Shown: in pieces, positions 62,893 through 64,000 of the stretch
Position numbering within the stretch: position 1 is the first letter of the stretch
Layout: each line of letters begins with the position of its first letter
Assembly: GCF_003574965.1 (NCBI RefSeq)
Contig: NZ_CP032317.1
Coordinates: 558,001-622,000, forward strand
Length of the DNA stretch: 64,000 nt
Direction: 5' to 3'
Origin: Hymenobacter oligotrophus
GTDB lineage: Bacteria; Bacteroidota; Bacteroidia; Cytophagales; Hymenobacteraceae
The notes under the pieces: model-generated
The model's database searches: none
Seen by the model: the letters and a program-made list of their open reading frames with translations, nothing else
Told to the model about the DNA's origin: nothing
Program-made: the position numbers and the translations under genes

Positions 62893-64000
62893 ATGCGCAA
62901 CGATCTAGCTCTTATCGACCTGCTGGTCTTTCTTGTTTACCTCGTGGGTGTGTCGTTGTACGGCTACTACATCTACCGGCGCAAGCAGCGGGCCGAGGCC
63001 GATTCCAAGGACTTTTTCCTGGCCGAAGGCTCGCTCACGTGGTGGGCCATTGGCGCGTCGATGATTGCCTCCAACATTTCGGCCGAGCAATTCATCGGCA
63101 TGTCGGGAGGCGGCTTTGTGCAGGGCATTGCCATTGCGGCCTACGAGTGGGTGGCGGCGCTCATCCTGATTTTTGTGGCGGTGTTCTTCATGCCCATTTA
63201 CCTGCGCGAGAAGATTTACACCATGCCGCAGTTTCTGGAGCAGCGCTACAACGCCACGCTTAGCCTGATTATGAGCGTGTTCTGGCTGTTTCTCTACGTG
63301 CTCGTCAACCTCACGGCCATTTTGTACCTAGGGGCGCTGGCCATCAACAACATCGTGGGCGGCGAGAGTTTTCACCTGATCCTGCTGGCTTTGGCCGTGT
63401 TTGCGCTGCTGCTGACCCTGGGTGGCATGAAGGTGGTGGGCTACACCGACGTGGTGCAGGTAACGGTGCTCATCGTGGGCGGCCTGGCTACCACGTACAT
63501 CGCCCTCACGCTCGTCAGCCAAAAGTTTGGCCTCGGCAACGATGTGCTGGCCGGCTTTTCGGCCATGATGAACGACGCCGACGACCACTTTCACATGATC
63601 TTCGAGAAACCCGGCCCCAACGCCCCCGCGGCCGAAACCGCGCGGTACCTGGCGCTGCCGGGCCTGGCCATGTACGCCGGCGGGCAATGGGTGGCCAACC
63701 TCAACTACTGGGGCTGCAACCAGTACATTACGCAGCGCGCCCTAGGTGCCGACCTCAACACGGCGCGCACGGGCATCCTGTTCGCGGGTTTGCTGAAGCT
63801 TATCATGCCCATCATCGTGATGCTGCCGGGCATTGCGGCCTACGTGCTGCACAAAAACGGCGGCCTGCAAGCCGAAATGGCCTCCACCGGCGCCTTCAAC
63901 CCCGACAACGCCTATTCGGCCATTCTTGCCTTTTTGCCCAACGGCTTGAAGGGCATGGCGTTGGCCGCCCTCACGGCCGCCATCGTCGCCTCGCTGGCCG
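62893..64000 (+). CDS. Sodium/solute symporter (SSS family, 3' partial)
   Basis: The window ends inside the gene after 369 codons. ATG at 62893 begins MRNDLALIDLLVFLVYLVGV, a first membrane helix. The family patterns follow: DSKDFFLAEGSLTWWAIGAS, SNISAEQFIGMSGGGF, GGMKVVGYTDVVQV and QWVANLNYWGCNQYITQRAL. This is the SGLT/SSS (TC 2.A.21) fold with a sugar-transporter-like GYTDV..V and N.WG..Q. It probably imports a sugar or related solute with sodium. The remainder lies beyond the window. Confidence 0.92.
   Translation, partial: MRNDLALIDLLVFLVYLVGVSLYGYYIYRRKQRAEADSKDFFLAEGSLTWWAIGASMIASNISAEQFIGMSGGGFVQGIAIAAYEWVAALILIFVAVFFMPIYLREKIYTMPQFLEQRYNATLSLIMSVFWLFLYVLVNLTAILYLGALAINNIVGGESFHLILLALAVFALLLTLGGMKVVGYTDVVQVTVLIVGGLATTYIALTLVSQKFGLGNDVLAGFSAMMNDADDHFHMIFEKPGPNAPAAETARYLALPGLAMYAGGQWVANLNYWGCNQYITQRALGADLNTARTGILFAGLLKLIMPIIVMLPGIAAYVLHKNGGLQAEMASTGAFNPDNAYSAILAFLPNGLKGMALAALTAAIVASLA

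Overview
The window reads as chromosomal DNA of a high-GC member of the Bacteroidota, most likely Hymenobacter or a close relative in the Cytophagales. This rests on: type IX secretion markers (a PorP/SprF-like protein, a gliding-motility-type C-terminal domain, a Por-type sorting tail), two CarboxypepD-regulatory/OMP_b-brl_3 TonB-type receptors, promoters of the TTTG...TAnnTTTG kind, and a Hymenobacter-style GTCATGCTGAGC palindromic repeat. No rRNA, tRNA, CRISPR array, transposase or intact prophage is visible.

Layout. 1-7.9 kb: AI-2E-type permease (5' end outside the window), a TlpA-like thioredoxin, small proteins, a metallopeptidase lipoprotein, a TonB-type receptor and a DUF92 membrane protein. 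8-16.4 kb: an ATG-overlapped operon of an ABC ATPase and two paralogous giant permease/M1-peptidase fusions behind paired inverted repeats. 16.5-21.5 kb: a REP-like palindrome, two thioredoxin-fold proteins, an alpha/beta hydrolase and an M1 aminopeptidase lipoprotein. 21.5-25.3 kb: the 5-oxoprolinase operon pxpB-pxpC-pxpA with an NRAMP-type transporter. 25.3-26.5 kb: ECF sigma factor plus membrane partner. 26.5-32.5 kb: PorP/SprF-like protein and a 1624-residue T9SS adhesin-like protein with eight ~92-residue repeats. 33-39.7 kb: membrane protein pair, DNA polymerase IV, pullulanase, sce7726-family protein. 40-49.4 kb: T9SS-sorted subtilase with SLH-like segments, TPR histidine kinase, DUF305 lipoprotein, two universal stress proteins, truncated-haemoglobin-like protein. 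50-55.8 kb: thioredoxin, phage-type dNMP kinase and RecE-like nuclease, superoxide dismutase, asnA, ferritin-like stress protein. 55.9-64 kb: TonB-type receptor, a SAM-riboswitch-led operon (ATP-grasp ligase plus LLM flavin monooxygenase), S1/P1-nuclease-like protein, and a sodium/solute symporter running off the end.

Two observations stand out. First, asnA (asparagine synthetase) is preceded by a complete trp-style transcription attenuator: promoter, a 24-codon leader peptide with six Asn codons, and mutually exclusive 1:2, 2:3 and 3:4 pairings ending in a U-run terminator. Second, the palindrome CCTAGG (mostly as the 7-mer CCTAGGT/ACCTAGG) occurs roughly 90-100 times by eye, several-fold more than base composition predicts. 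It is enriched between genes, is built into stop codons and terminator hairpins, and is inserted into coding repeats at the cost of amino-acid changes. It resembles the cyanobacterial HIP1 element or a DNA-uptake sequence in behaviour.
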